Below, one piece after another: positions 57,375-64,000 of a stretch of 64,000 nucleotides of DNA. This DNA comes from Stenotrophobium rhamnosiphilum (GTDB taxonomy: Bacteria; Pseudomonadota; Gammaproteobacteria; Nevskiales; Nevskiaceae): contig NZ_QANS01000004.1 of NCBI RefSeq assembly GCF_003052265.1, positions 372,414 to 436,413 of the forward strand. The letters run 5' to 3'. The notes below the pieces were generated by a model that was not told the origin of the DNA, made no database searches, and was given only the letters and a program-made list of their open reading frames with translations. The position numbers and the translations under genes are program-made. The stretch's first letter is position 1. Every line of letters starts with the position of its first letter.

Positions 57375-58895
57375 ATGACCACGATCCGCCAAGAAGACTT
57401 CATCCAATCCGTAGCCGACGCTTTCCAGTACATCAGCTACTACCATCCATTGGACTATGTGAAGGCTTTGGGCGAGGCGTATGAGCGTGAAGAGAATCCG
57501 GCGGCCAAGGATGCGATTGCGCAGATCCTGACCAACTCGCGCATGAGCGCTGAGGGCAAGCGTCCTATTTGTCAGGACACCGGCATCGCCACCGTCTTTC
57601 TCAAAGTCGGCATGCACGTGAGATGGGACGCGACGCTCAACGTCACCGACATGATCAACGAAGGCGTCAAACGCGCCTACAACCACCCAGACAACAAGCT
57701 GCGCGCATCGGTACTCGCCGATCCTGCAGGCAAGCGCATCAACACCAAAGACAATACGCCGGCCGTGATTCACTACGAGATCGTTGATGGCGATCATCTG
57801 GAAGTGATCTGTGCGGCAAAGGGCGGTGGTTCTGAAGCCAAATCGAAGATGGCGATGCTTAACCCGAGTGACTCCGTCGTCGATTGGATCATCAAGACCA
57901 TCCCCAGCATGGGCGCTGGCTGGTGCCCGCCGGGCATCCTCGGCGTCGGCATTGGCGGCACGCCTGAGAAGGCGATGCTGCTCGCCAAAGAATCACTGAT
58001 GGCACCGGTTGATATTCACGAACTGAAAGCTCGTGGCGCCAAGACTCGCGCTGAAGAACTGCGCCTGGAACTGTTCGAGAAGGTCAACGCACTCGGCATT
58101 GGCGCACAGGGCCTCGGCGGTCTCACAACGGTTGTCGATGTGAAAGTACTCGACTACCCAACGCACGCTGCCAACCTGCCGGTTGCGATGATCCCGAACT
58201 GCGCCGCAACGCGTCACGTTCACTTTCATCTCGATGGTTCAGGCCCAGCCGTATTGCCGACACCAAGACTCGAAGACTGGCCAAAGGTGACTTGGAAGGC
58301 GAACCTCGAAACCTCCAAGCGCGTTGACCTCAACACGCTGACGAAGGAAGAAGTCGCCAGCTGGAAACCGGGTCAGACGCTGCTGCTAAACGGCAAAATG
58401 CTTACGGGTCGCGACGCTGCACACAAGCGCATCGCCGACATGCTCGCCAAGGGCGAGAAGCTGCCGGTCGATTTCACCAACCGTGCGATCTACTACGTCG
58501 GCCCGGTCGATCCAGTACGTGATGAAGTCGTTGGACCTGCAGGCCCAACCACCGCAACGCGCATGGATAAGTTCACCGAGATGATGCTGGCGCAAACTGG
58601 CTTGATCACGATGATCGGCAAGTCCGAGCGCGGCCCAACCGCCATTGAGTCGATCAAGAAGCACAAGAGCGCTTACTTGATGGCCGTTGGTGGCGCTGCC
58701 TACTTGGTTGCCAAGGCGATCCGCAGCGCCAAGGTCGTTGGCTTTGAAGATCTCGGCATGGAAGCGATCTACGAATTTGAAGTGCAGGACATGCCAGTCA
58801 CTGTCGCCGTCGACAGTCAGGGCACTTCTGTCCATGAAACCGGTCCTAAGCTCTGGCAGGCCAAGATCGGCAAGATTCCGGTTGTTACGGCGTAA
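57375..58895 (+). CDS. Class I (4Fe-4S) fumarate hydratase
   Basis: 506 residues from the ATG at 57375. Cluster cysteines are in RPICQDTGIA (Cys66), GWCPPGI and PNCAATRH. C-terminal motifs: GRDAAHKR, YYVGPVDPVRDEVVGPAGPTT and GMEAIYEFEVQDMPV. It is iron- and oxygen-sensitive by family, complementing the adjacent FumC. Confidence 0.95.
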   Translation: MTTIRQEDFIQSVADAFQYISYYHPLDYVKALGEAYEREENPAAKDAIAQILTNSRMSAEGKRPICQDTGIATVFLKVGMHVRWDATLNVTDMINEGVKRAYNHPDNKLRASVLADPAGKRINTKDNTPAVIHYEIVDGDHLEVICAAKGGGSEAKSKMAMLNPSDSVVDWIIKTIPSMGAGWCPPGILGVGIGGTPEKAMLLAKESLMAPVDIHELKARGAKTRAEELRLELFEKVNALGIGAQGLGGLTTVVDVKVLDYPTHAANLPVAMIPNCAATRHVHFHLDGSGPAVLPTPRLEDWPKVTWKANLETSKRVDLNTLTKEEVASWKPGQTLLLNGKMLTGRDAAHKRIADMLAKGEKLPVDFTNRAIYYVGPVDPVRDEVVGPAGPTTATRMDKFTEMMLAQTGLITMIGKSERGPTAIESIKKHKSAYLMAVGGAAYLVAKAIRSAKVVGFEDLGMEAIYEFEVQDMPVTVAVDSQGTSVHETGPKLWQAKIGKIPVVTA

Positions 58896-58915
58896 TCAAA
58901 AAGAGCATTACAAAA

Positions 58916-59422
58916 ATGAAAATGAGCTTCCGCTTACTCAGCTTCCTCGGCTTTCTGGCCTGCGTGGGCTGCATGGCATTTGCTTTGTATCTCGAACACG
59001 GCCTGCACCTTGAGCCATGCCCGATGTGCATTTTCCAACGCGTTGCGATGATCGTGACTGGCATTTTCTTTTTGCTCGGCGCCATTCATGGTCCGAAAGC
59101 TTGGGGTCGCTGGATTTACTCAGGCCTCGCGTTGAGCTCTGCACTCGCGGGCGCTTTGATTGCGGCACGTCATGTTTGGTTGCAGTCGCTGCCTCCAGAT
59201 CAAGTGCCTGCTTGCGGCCCAACCTTGGCCTACTTGCGCGAAATGTTTCCGCTGAGTGAAGTTGTTGCCATGGTGCTGAAAGGCGATGGCGCCTGCGCCA
59301 AAATTGTCGGCGAATGGCTGGGCATTTCGCTGCCAGGCTGGACCATGATTGGCTTCATCGCGCTGTTTGGATATGCGCTATCTGCGCCGATCCTCGCCAA
59401 AGCTTTCGAAAAGAAAACTTAA
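58916..59422 (+). CDS. dsbB: Disulfide bond formation protein B
   Basis: Inner-membrane quinone-dependent reoxidase of DsbA. 168 residues, four helices, first cysteine pair in [13 protein letters not shown] (CxxC) and second pair in [11 protein letters not shown] and GDGACAKI. 20 bases after the fumarase gene. Confidence 0.93.
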   Translation: MKMSFRLLSFLGFLACVGCMAFALYLEHGLHLEPCPMCIFQRVAMIVTGIFFLLGAIHGPKAWGRWIYSGLALSSALAGALIAARHVWLQSLPPDQVPACGPTLAYLREMFPLSEVVAMVLKGDGACAKIVGEWLGISLPGWTMIGFIALFGYALSAPILAKAFEKKT

Positions 59423-59454
59423 AAATTCCAACTCAATTAATAAGAGAATTGAAG

Positions 59455-59937
59455 ATGAGCACTGCTACTACCGATATTTCTGACGCCCATCCCGAACTGC
59501 CTGTTTGCGAGCCACTGTTTAGCGATTTTGGCGGCAAAGAAAAATTTCACGGCCCAATTCGCACCCTGAAAATTTTTGAAGACAACGCACTCGTGCGTAG
59601 CACGCTGGAGACAGCAGGCAAGGGCGCTGTACTCGTCGTTGATGGCGGCGGCTCTGTGCGTTGCGCACTCGTCGGCGGCAACCTCGGCGTGCTTGCAGTG
59701 AAGAACAACTGGGCGGGCATCGTGGTTTACGGTTGCGTGCGTGACTCCGAAGAACTCTCGCAGCAAAACGTTGGCATCAAAGCCATTGCGGCCCACCCGC
59801 GTAAGAGCGAAAAAGGGCTGCACAGCGGCCACGTCGACAAGGTTGTGAACTTTGCTGGCGTTACTTTCAAACCCGGCGCATGGCTTTATGCAGACGCTGA
59901 CGGCATCGTCGTTTCTGACAAGCCCGTTCACAAATAA
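59455..59937 (+). CDS. rraA: Ribonuclease E activity regulator RraA family
   Basis: 160 residues from the ATG at 59455. Motifs: [41 protein letters not shown] and [11 protein letters not shown]. RraA inhibits RNase E in E. coli; related proteins are aldolases, so activity needs testing. A much longer in-frame ORF starts inside dsbB and is rejected. Confidence 0.9.
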   Translation: MSTATTDISDAHPELPVCEPLFSDFGGKEKFHGPIRTLKIFEDNALVRSTLETAGKGAVLVVDGGGSVRCALVGGNLGVLAVKNNWAGIVVYGCVRDSEELSQQNVGIKAIAAHPRKSEKGLHSGHVDKVVNFAGVTFKPGAWLYADADGIVVSDKPVHK

Positions 59938-59961
59938 ATCGCTTTTAAGTTTTCACTCGAC

Positions 59962-59995
59962 AACGGCCGCTGTGCTGATGCGCAGCGGCCGTTTT
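59962..59995 (+). terminator. Rho-independent terminator after rraA
   Basis: AACGGCCGCTG (59962-59972) pairs with CAGCGGCCGTT (59982-59992), followed by TTTT-like bases. It precedes the MATE gene. Confidence 0.85.
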
Positions 59996-60013
59996 CTATT
60001 CTGAGATTTGATC

Positions 60014-61378
60014 ATGCAAGACCTGAGCACAGGCTCTCTGCGTCGCCATTTGACCAGCATGACTTTGTTCATGCTAGTCGGCATGGTGATGCAAACGCTG
60101 TACAGCCTGATCGATCTTTACTGGGTCGGGTCTCTAGGCAAAGAAGCCGTGGCCGCTGTCAGTGTTGGCGGCAACCTCATGCTGCTCAGTATTGCGCTGT
60201 TGCAGATGTTAGGCGTCGGTACCGTAGCGCTGATTTCGCATGCTACTGGCCGCAAGGACACTGTCGCAGTTCAGCAAATTTTCAATCAGGCCTTGGTTCT
60301 GTCTTGGGTTATTGGCCTGCTATTTTTTGGTGTGTGTTTTCTCGGCAGTGATTTCTATGTGCGTAGCTTAAGCAGCGATCCGCTAAGCGAAAAATTAACG
60401 CATGAATTTCTGCGCTGGTTTATTCCAGCGATCGCATTGCAATTCACCATGGTGAGCGTGGGCTCAGCGCTACGCGGCATCGGCAATATGCGGCCGGGAA
60501 TGATTGCGCAGACCGGCACCGTGTTGCTCAACATCATTCTCGCTCCAGTACTGATCTTTGGCTGGGGCAGTGGACATCCGCTCGGGGTAGAAGGTGCTGC
60601 GCTATCGACATTCTTGGCAAGCGCCATCGGTGTTGTCGGCTTCGTGTTTTATCTGCGGCGCGGCAAGACCTATCTCAAATTTGATCCACCGCAATGGCGC
60701 CGTCCGGACTTCGCTCTGTGGCGCAGATTGCTAGGGATTGGCCTGCCTTCCGGCATGGAATTTGTGCTGCTAACGATCTACATGGTGGTGATCTTTGCAG
60801 TCATCAAACCCTTTGGCGCTGAAGCGCAGGCTGGGTTTGGTATCGGCATGCGCTTGATGCAATCCGGCTTGCTGCCCGCAATGGCCATCAGCTTTGCCGT
60901 ATCCGCCATCGTTGGGCAGAACTATGGCGCCGGCCGACATGATCGCGTCAAAGAGTGCTTTCGCATTGCTGCAATCATTGCGTGTAGCTACATGGCTTTA
61001 TTGATGGCGCTGGCGCATATCGCGCCGCAGGTTTTAGTGGGCGCCTTCTCGCATGATGCAGCGGTCATCGCCTTTGGTACCGACTATCTGCGCATCGTGT
61101 CTTGGAATTTCTTGGCGATGGGCATCGTGATGGTGGCGTCCGGTCTATTTCAGGGGCTGGGCAATACCTGGCCTTCGCTGATCAGTTCAGCCTCTCGGTT
61201 GGTGATCATGATCCCTGCGGTGTTGTGGCTGTCGCAGCGTCCAGAGTTCAAGATCAATCAGGTCTGGGTTGTCTCGGTAGTCGCGGTGATTGTCCAGATG
61301 CTGCTGTCTCTAACGCTTTTGCGGCTTGAAATCCGCCGCAAATTACGGTTGCTGCGTGGTTTTGCCGGGAACAGCTAG
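60014..61378 (+). CDS. MATE family efflux transporter
   Basis: 454 residues, twelve membrane helices in two similar halves (first half LVGMVMQTLYSLIDLYWVG; second half VLLTIYMVVIFAVIKPFG). NorM-like Na+/H+-coupled drug efflux is the family role; substrate unknown. ATG at 60014 is preferred to TTG at 60008. Confidence 0.9.
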   Translation: MQDLSTGSLRRHLTSMTLFMLVGMVMQTLYSLIDLYWVGSLGKEAVAAVSVGGNLMLLSIALLQMLGVGTVALISHATGRKDTVAVQQIFNQALVLSWVIGLLFFGVCFLGSDFYVRSLSSDPLSEKLTHEFLRWFIPAIALQFTMVSVGSALRGIGNMRPGMIAQTGTVLLNIILAPVLIFGWGSGHPLGVEGAALSTFLASAIGVVGFVFYLRRGKTYLKFDPPQWRRPDFALWRRLLGIGLPSGMEFVLLTIYMVVIFAVIKPFGAEAQAGFGIGMRLMQSGLLPAMAISFAVSAIVGQNYGAGRHDRVKECFRIAAIIACSYMALLMALAHIAPQVLVGAFSHDAAVIAFGTDYLRIVSWNFLAMGIVMVASGLFQGLGNTWPSLISSASRLVIMIPAVLWLSQRPEFKINQVWVVSVVAVIVQMLLSLTLLRLEIRRKLRLLRGFAGNS

Positions 61379-61379
61379 C

Positions 61380-61385
61380 TATAAT
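61380..61385 (+). promoter_or_regulatory. Candidate -10 box for aceB
   Basis: TATAAT lies 48 bases before the aceB ATG, just after the MATE stop. The -35 is not clear. The context TATAATTGCCGCCCA is close to that upstream of prmB (TATAATTGCTGCCCA). Confidence 0.4.
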
Positions 61386-61432
61386 TGCCGCCCAAAATTT
61401 AACCGCATCATCCCATCTTCACGGAGCACAGC

Positions 61433-63013
61433 ATGAGCTTGCCAAAAGGTATTGAGATCACTGGCGAATTAACGCCAGCCATCAAAAAGATTCTGACCCC
61501 AGAGGCGCTCAAGTTCGTCGCCAAGCTGGTCCGCAAGCACGCTCCGGCCCGCGAAAAACTGCTGGCACTGCGCGAAACGCGTCAGGCCCTGATCGACTCC
61601 GGCAAGAAGCCTGGCTTCCTCAAGGAAACCAAAAAGATTCGTGACGGCAAGTGGAAGATCGCTGGCATTCCTGCTGACCTGCAGGATCGTCGCGTGGAAA
61701 TCACTGGCCCAGTTGATCGCAAGATGGTGATCAACGCGCTGAACTCCGGCGCCAAGTGCTTCATGGCGGATTTTGAAGACTCCGCCAGCCCGACTTGGGA
61801 TCTGATGATGACTGGCCAGATCAACCTGGCTGACGCGGTTCGTCGCAAGATCAGCTACACCAACGAAGCGGGCAAGGAATACAAGCTCAACAAAGACGTC
61901 GCGACCCTGATCGTGCGTCCACGTGGCTGGCACCTTGAAGAAAAGCACATCCTGATTGACGGCAAGCCAGCGCCTGGCGGCATCGTCGACTTCGCGCTGT
62001 ACTTCTTCCACAACGCCAAGGAAGCGATCAAGCGCGGCACCGGCCCTTACTTCTACCTGCCGAAGATGCAGTCGCATCTCGAAGCACGCCTGTGGAACGC
62101 GATCTTCGTTGACGCACAGAAAGAACTGAAAGTGCCGCAGAAGACGATCAAGGTCACCGTGCTGATCGAAACCCTGTGGGCTGCGTTCGAGATGGACGAA
62201 ATCCTCTATGAACTGCGCAACCACATCGTCGCGCTGAACTGCGGCCGTTGGGACTACATCTTCTCCTGCATCAAGACCCTCAACGCCCACGGCGATTGGG
62301 TTGTGCCTGATCGTCAGCAGGTCGGCATGGATAAGCACTTCCTCGACAGCTATTCCAAGCTGCTCTGCGAAACCACCCACAAGCGCGGCGCGTTCGCGAT
62401 GGGCGGTATGGCTGCATTCATTCCAACCAAAGACGCGGTCAAGAACGAAGAAATCTTCGCCAAGGTTCGCGCTGACAAACTGCGCGAAGTGCGCAACGGT
62501 CACGACGGCACTTGGGTGGCTCACCCGGGTCTCGTTCCTATCGCCATGGCCATCTTTGATGAACACATGCCGACCCCGAACCAGCTGAAGAAGCAGTTCA
62601 ACTACAAGATCAAAGCTTCAGACCTGCTGACCAAGCCTGAAGGCCAGATCACAGAAGGCGGCCTGCGCAACAACATCAATGTCGGCATCGGTTACATGGA
62701 AGCCTGGATCCGCGGCGTTGGCTGCGTTCCGCTCCATAACCTGATGGAAGACGCTGCAACGGCCGAAATCAGCCGTACGCAGGTTTGGCAGTGGCTCAAG
62801 TACGGCGCCACGCTGGCCGACGGCCGCCAGGTGACCCGCGAGCTGGTGCTGAAAATCGTTGACGAAGAAGTGGGGGCTTACAAGCAGCAGCTCGGCGAAG
62901 AAAAGTTCTACGCTGGCCGCTTTGTTGAAGCCGCAGGCATCGTTGCCCGCATGTCGACCGCGGCAAAGTGCGAAGCTTTCTTGACGTTGCCCGGTTATCG
63001 CTACCTCGACTAA
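61433..63013 (+). CDS. aceB: Malate synthase A
   Basis: Condenses glyoxylate with acetyl-CoA in the glyoxylate shunt. 526 residues, MSA isoform length. Motifs: MADFEDSASPTWD, LIVRPRGWHLEEKH, ETLWAAFEMDEILYEL, and GLRNNINVGIGYMEAWI. aceA follows after a terminator and a 254-base gap. Confidence 0.96.
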   Translation: MSLPKGIEITGELTPAIKKILTPEALKFVAKLVRKHAPAREKLLALRETRQALIDSGKKPGFLKETKKIRDGKWKIAGIPADLQDRRVEITGPVDRKMVINALNSGAKCFMADFEDSASPTWDLMMTGQINLADAVRRKISYTNEAGKEYKLNKDVATLIVRPRGWHLEEKHILIDGKPAPGGIVDFALYFFHNAKEAIKRGTGPYFYLPKMQSHLEARLWNAIFVDAQKELKVPQKTIKVTVLIETLWAAFEMDEILYELRNHIVALNCGRWDYIFSCIKTLNAHGDWVVPDRQQVGMDKHFLDSYSKLLCETTHKRGAFAMGGMAAFIPTKDAVKNEEIFAKVRADKLREVRNGHDGTWVAHPGLVPIAMAIFDEHMPTPNQLKKQFNYKIKASDLLTKPEGQITEGGLRNNINVGIGYMEAWIRGVGCVPLHNLMEDAATAEISRTQVWQWLKYGATLADGRQVTRELVLKIVDEEVGAYKQQLGEEKFYAGRFVEAAGIVARMSTAAKCEAFLTLPGYRYLD

Positions 63014-63044
63014 GTCGAGACTCGATAAAAATGATCGATTGGAG

Positions 63045-63067
63045 CAGGGCGCGAAAGCGCCCTGTTT
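63045..63067 (+). terminator. Terminator after aceB
   Basis: CAGGGCGC-GAAA-GCGCCCTG perfect 8-bp hairpin with a GNRA-type loop, followed by TTT. Confidence 0.82.
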
Positions 63068-63320
63068 CATTTGTGTATTAATAACTGTTAGTTAGACGCT
63101 ACTTCTAATGTGCGTCCCATTTCAGACGAGAACAAAAAATCAGGCCGAAATGCCAATCGGGTAGGGTCATAGCCACCATAAATCGGCATGATTTCCTCGA
63201 AATTTTTATCTAATCTGAATAAAGGTTGTGCACTGCAAAAAAAGTGCAGTTATAATCCGCGCCGCAATTTTCCGGACGTAAGTCCGACCTGTTTTTCCAC
63301 ATGACCTCATAGAGGATGTT
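63068..63320 (+). promoter_or_regulatory. aceA upstream region with promoter-like and hairpin elements
   Basis: TATAAT at 63251-63256 with TTGTGC at 63226-63231 (spacing 19, long). An inverted ACTGC/GCAGT pair (63232-63250) sits between them, possibly an operator. A leader hairpin CGGAC/GTCCG (63273-63286) is followed by TTTTT at 63292-63296. The rest holds no gene. Confidence 0.45.
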
Positions 63321-64000
63321 ATGGCCACTCGTGACGAACAAATCAAAGCCCTAGAGTTAGATTGGGCAACCAACCCCCGCTGGAAACTCGTAAAGCGCGG
63401 CTATTCCGCTGCTGACGTCGTCCGCCTGCGCGGCAACGTTCAGATCGAGCACACCCTCGCCAAGCAGGGCGCTGAAAAGCTCTGGGCCAAGGTCAACGGC
63501 GGCGCCAAGAAAGGCTACGTCAACGCTTTCGGCGCTATCTCTGCCGGTCAGGCGATGCAGCAGGCCAAGGCTGGCCTCGAAGCGGTTTACCTCTCGGGCT
63601 GGCAGGTTGCAGCTGACGGCAACACCAGCGAAACCATGTACCCGGATCAGTCGCTGTACGCGTATGACTCCGTGCCGACGATGGTTCGCCGCATCAACAA
63701 CACCTTCAAGCGCGCTGACGAAATTCAGTGGGCACGTGGCATCGAAGCCGGTCACAAAGATCACGTTGACTACTTCCTGCCAATCGTTGCTGACGCAGAA
63801 GCCGGTTTCGGCGGCGTTCTGAACGCTTTCGAACTGATGAAGAACATGATTCAGTCGGGCGCTGCTGGCGTTCACTTTGAAGACCAGCTGGCTGCCGTTA
63901 AGAAGTGCGGCCACATGGGCGGCAAGGTTCTGGTTCCTACGCAGGAAGCGATCGAGAAACTGATCTCGGCTCGTTTTGCTGCTGACGTTATGGGCGTGTC
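63321..64000 (+). CDS. aceA: Isocitrate lyase, 5' part (3' end outside window)
   Basis: First glyoxylate shunt enzyme. The ATG at 63321 has AGAGGA 6 bases upstream; the frame stays open for about 226 residues to the window end. Motifs seen: [41 protein letters not shown], and the active-site signature [13 protein letters not shown] with the catalytic Cys. Follows aceB. Confidence 0.96.
   Translation, partial: MATRDEQIKALELDWATNPRWKLVKRGYSAADVVRLRGNVQIEHTLAKQGAEKLWAKVNGGAKKGYVNAFGAISAGQAMQQAKAGLEAVYLSGWQVAADGNTSETMYPDQSLYAYDSVPTMVRRINNTFKRADEIQWARGIEAGHKDHVDYFLPIVADAEAGFGGVLNAFELMKNMIQSGAAGVHFEDQLAAVKKCGHMGGKVLVPTQEAIEKLISARFAADVMGV

Noticed and set aside
61469-62566. 365-codon minus-strand ORF inside aceB
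   Set aside because: Opposite-strand shadow of a highly biased coding sequence; aceB signatures are intact throughout.

Overview
The window reads as one continuous stretch of proteobacterial chromosome, dense in housekeeping genes and GC-moderate (mid-50s percent by eye). The gene order points to a gamma- or betaproteobacterium. rpsA-ihfB-lapA-lapB opens the window. The block leuCDB-asd-usg-fimV-truA-trpFBA-accD-folC-SPOR-cvpA-purF-(metZ-like) is a classic order in those classes, and the asd/usg/fimV version leans gamma. Envelope genes (lapAB, lpxH, psd, mtgA, OmpA, BepA-like protease, FimV) show a Gram-negative cell. Adjacent aceB and aceA show a glyoxylate shunt. No genus can be named from the sequence alone.

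Layout. 1-3859: 3' end of rpsA, then ihfB, lapA, lapB and an NAD(P)-dependent epimerase/reductase. 3860-7398 (minus): BepA-like metalloprotease, psd, and a PCuAC/SCO copper-delivery pair. 7477-10635 (plus): prmB, aroC, an MFS transporter. 10632-12957 (minus): a tight four-gene set (nitrilase-like, GNAT, GFA, SnoaL-like). 13049-14571: DedA protein and a LysR regulator divergent from leuC. 14723-34230 (plus): the long amino-acid/nucleotide/fatty-acid biosynthesis block described above. 34234-36571 (minus): lpxH, a periplasmic cyclophilin, dusA. 36572-38195: an AT-rich accessory patch beside the 5' end of dusA. 38196-46319: a phospholipase-D-like lipoprotein with an endonuclease/exonuclease/phosphatase partner, a small lipoprotein, a secreted protein of unknown role, mtgA, hydrolase, SDR, phosphatase, and an Ala/Pro-rich envelope protein. 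46615-53777: high-molecular-weight FabG, ribA, an ABC1 kinase-like gene, pyrD, an OmpA protein, small genes. 53774-64000: purB, both fumarase classes, dsbB, rraA, a MATE transporter, aceB and the start of aceA, cut by the window end.

The most unusual part is 36.5-38.2 kb. The 5' end of dusA, a known target of a family of phage/island integrases, is followed outward by two decayed copies of itself at an exact 76-bp period. Each copy still reads recognisably as the DusA N-terminus in its own frame. Next to these lies an AT-rich, translationally coupled pair: a two-helix membrane protein and a small protein that resembles a Cas2/VapD-type ferredoxin fold. I see no integrase. This is the best candidate for an undescribed system, but its function is inference.

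Other points of interest are an ABC1/UbiB-family protein whose diagnostic KxGQ and Ala-rich loop are altered, a predicted three-way-junction RNA/DNA element upstream of the Ala/Pro-rich envelope gene, nested inverted repeats before ribA, a 15-bp perfect hairpin before the metZ-like gene, split GNAT and nitrilase genes that are fused elsewhere, and three REP-like intergenic repeats.
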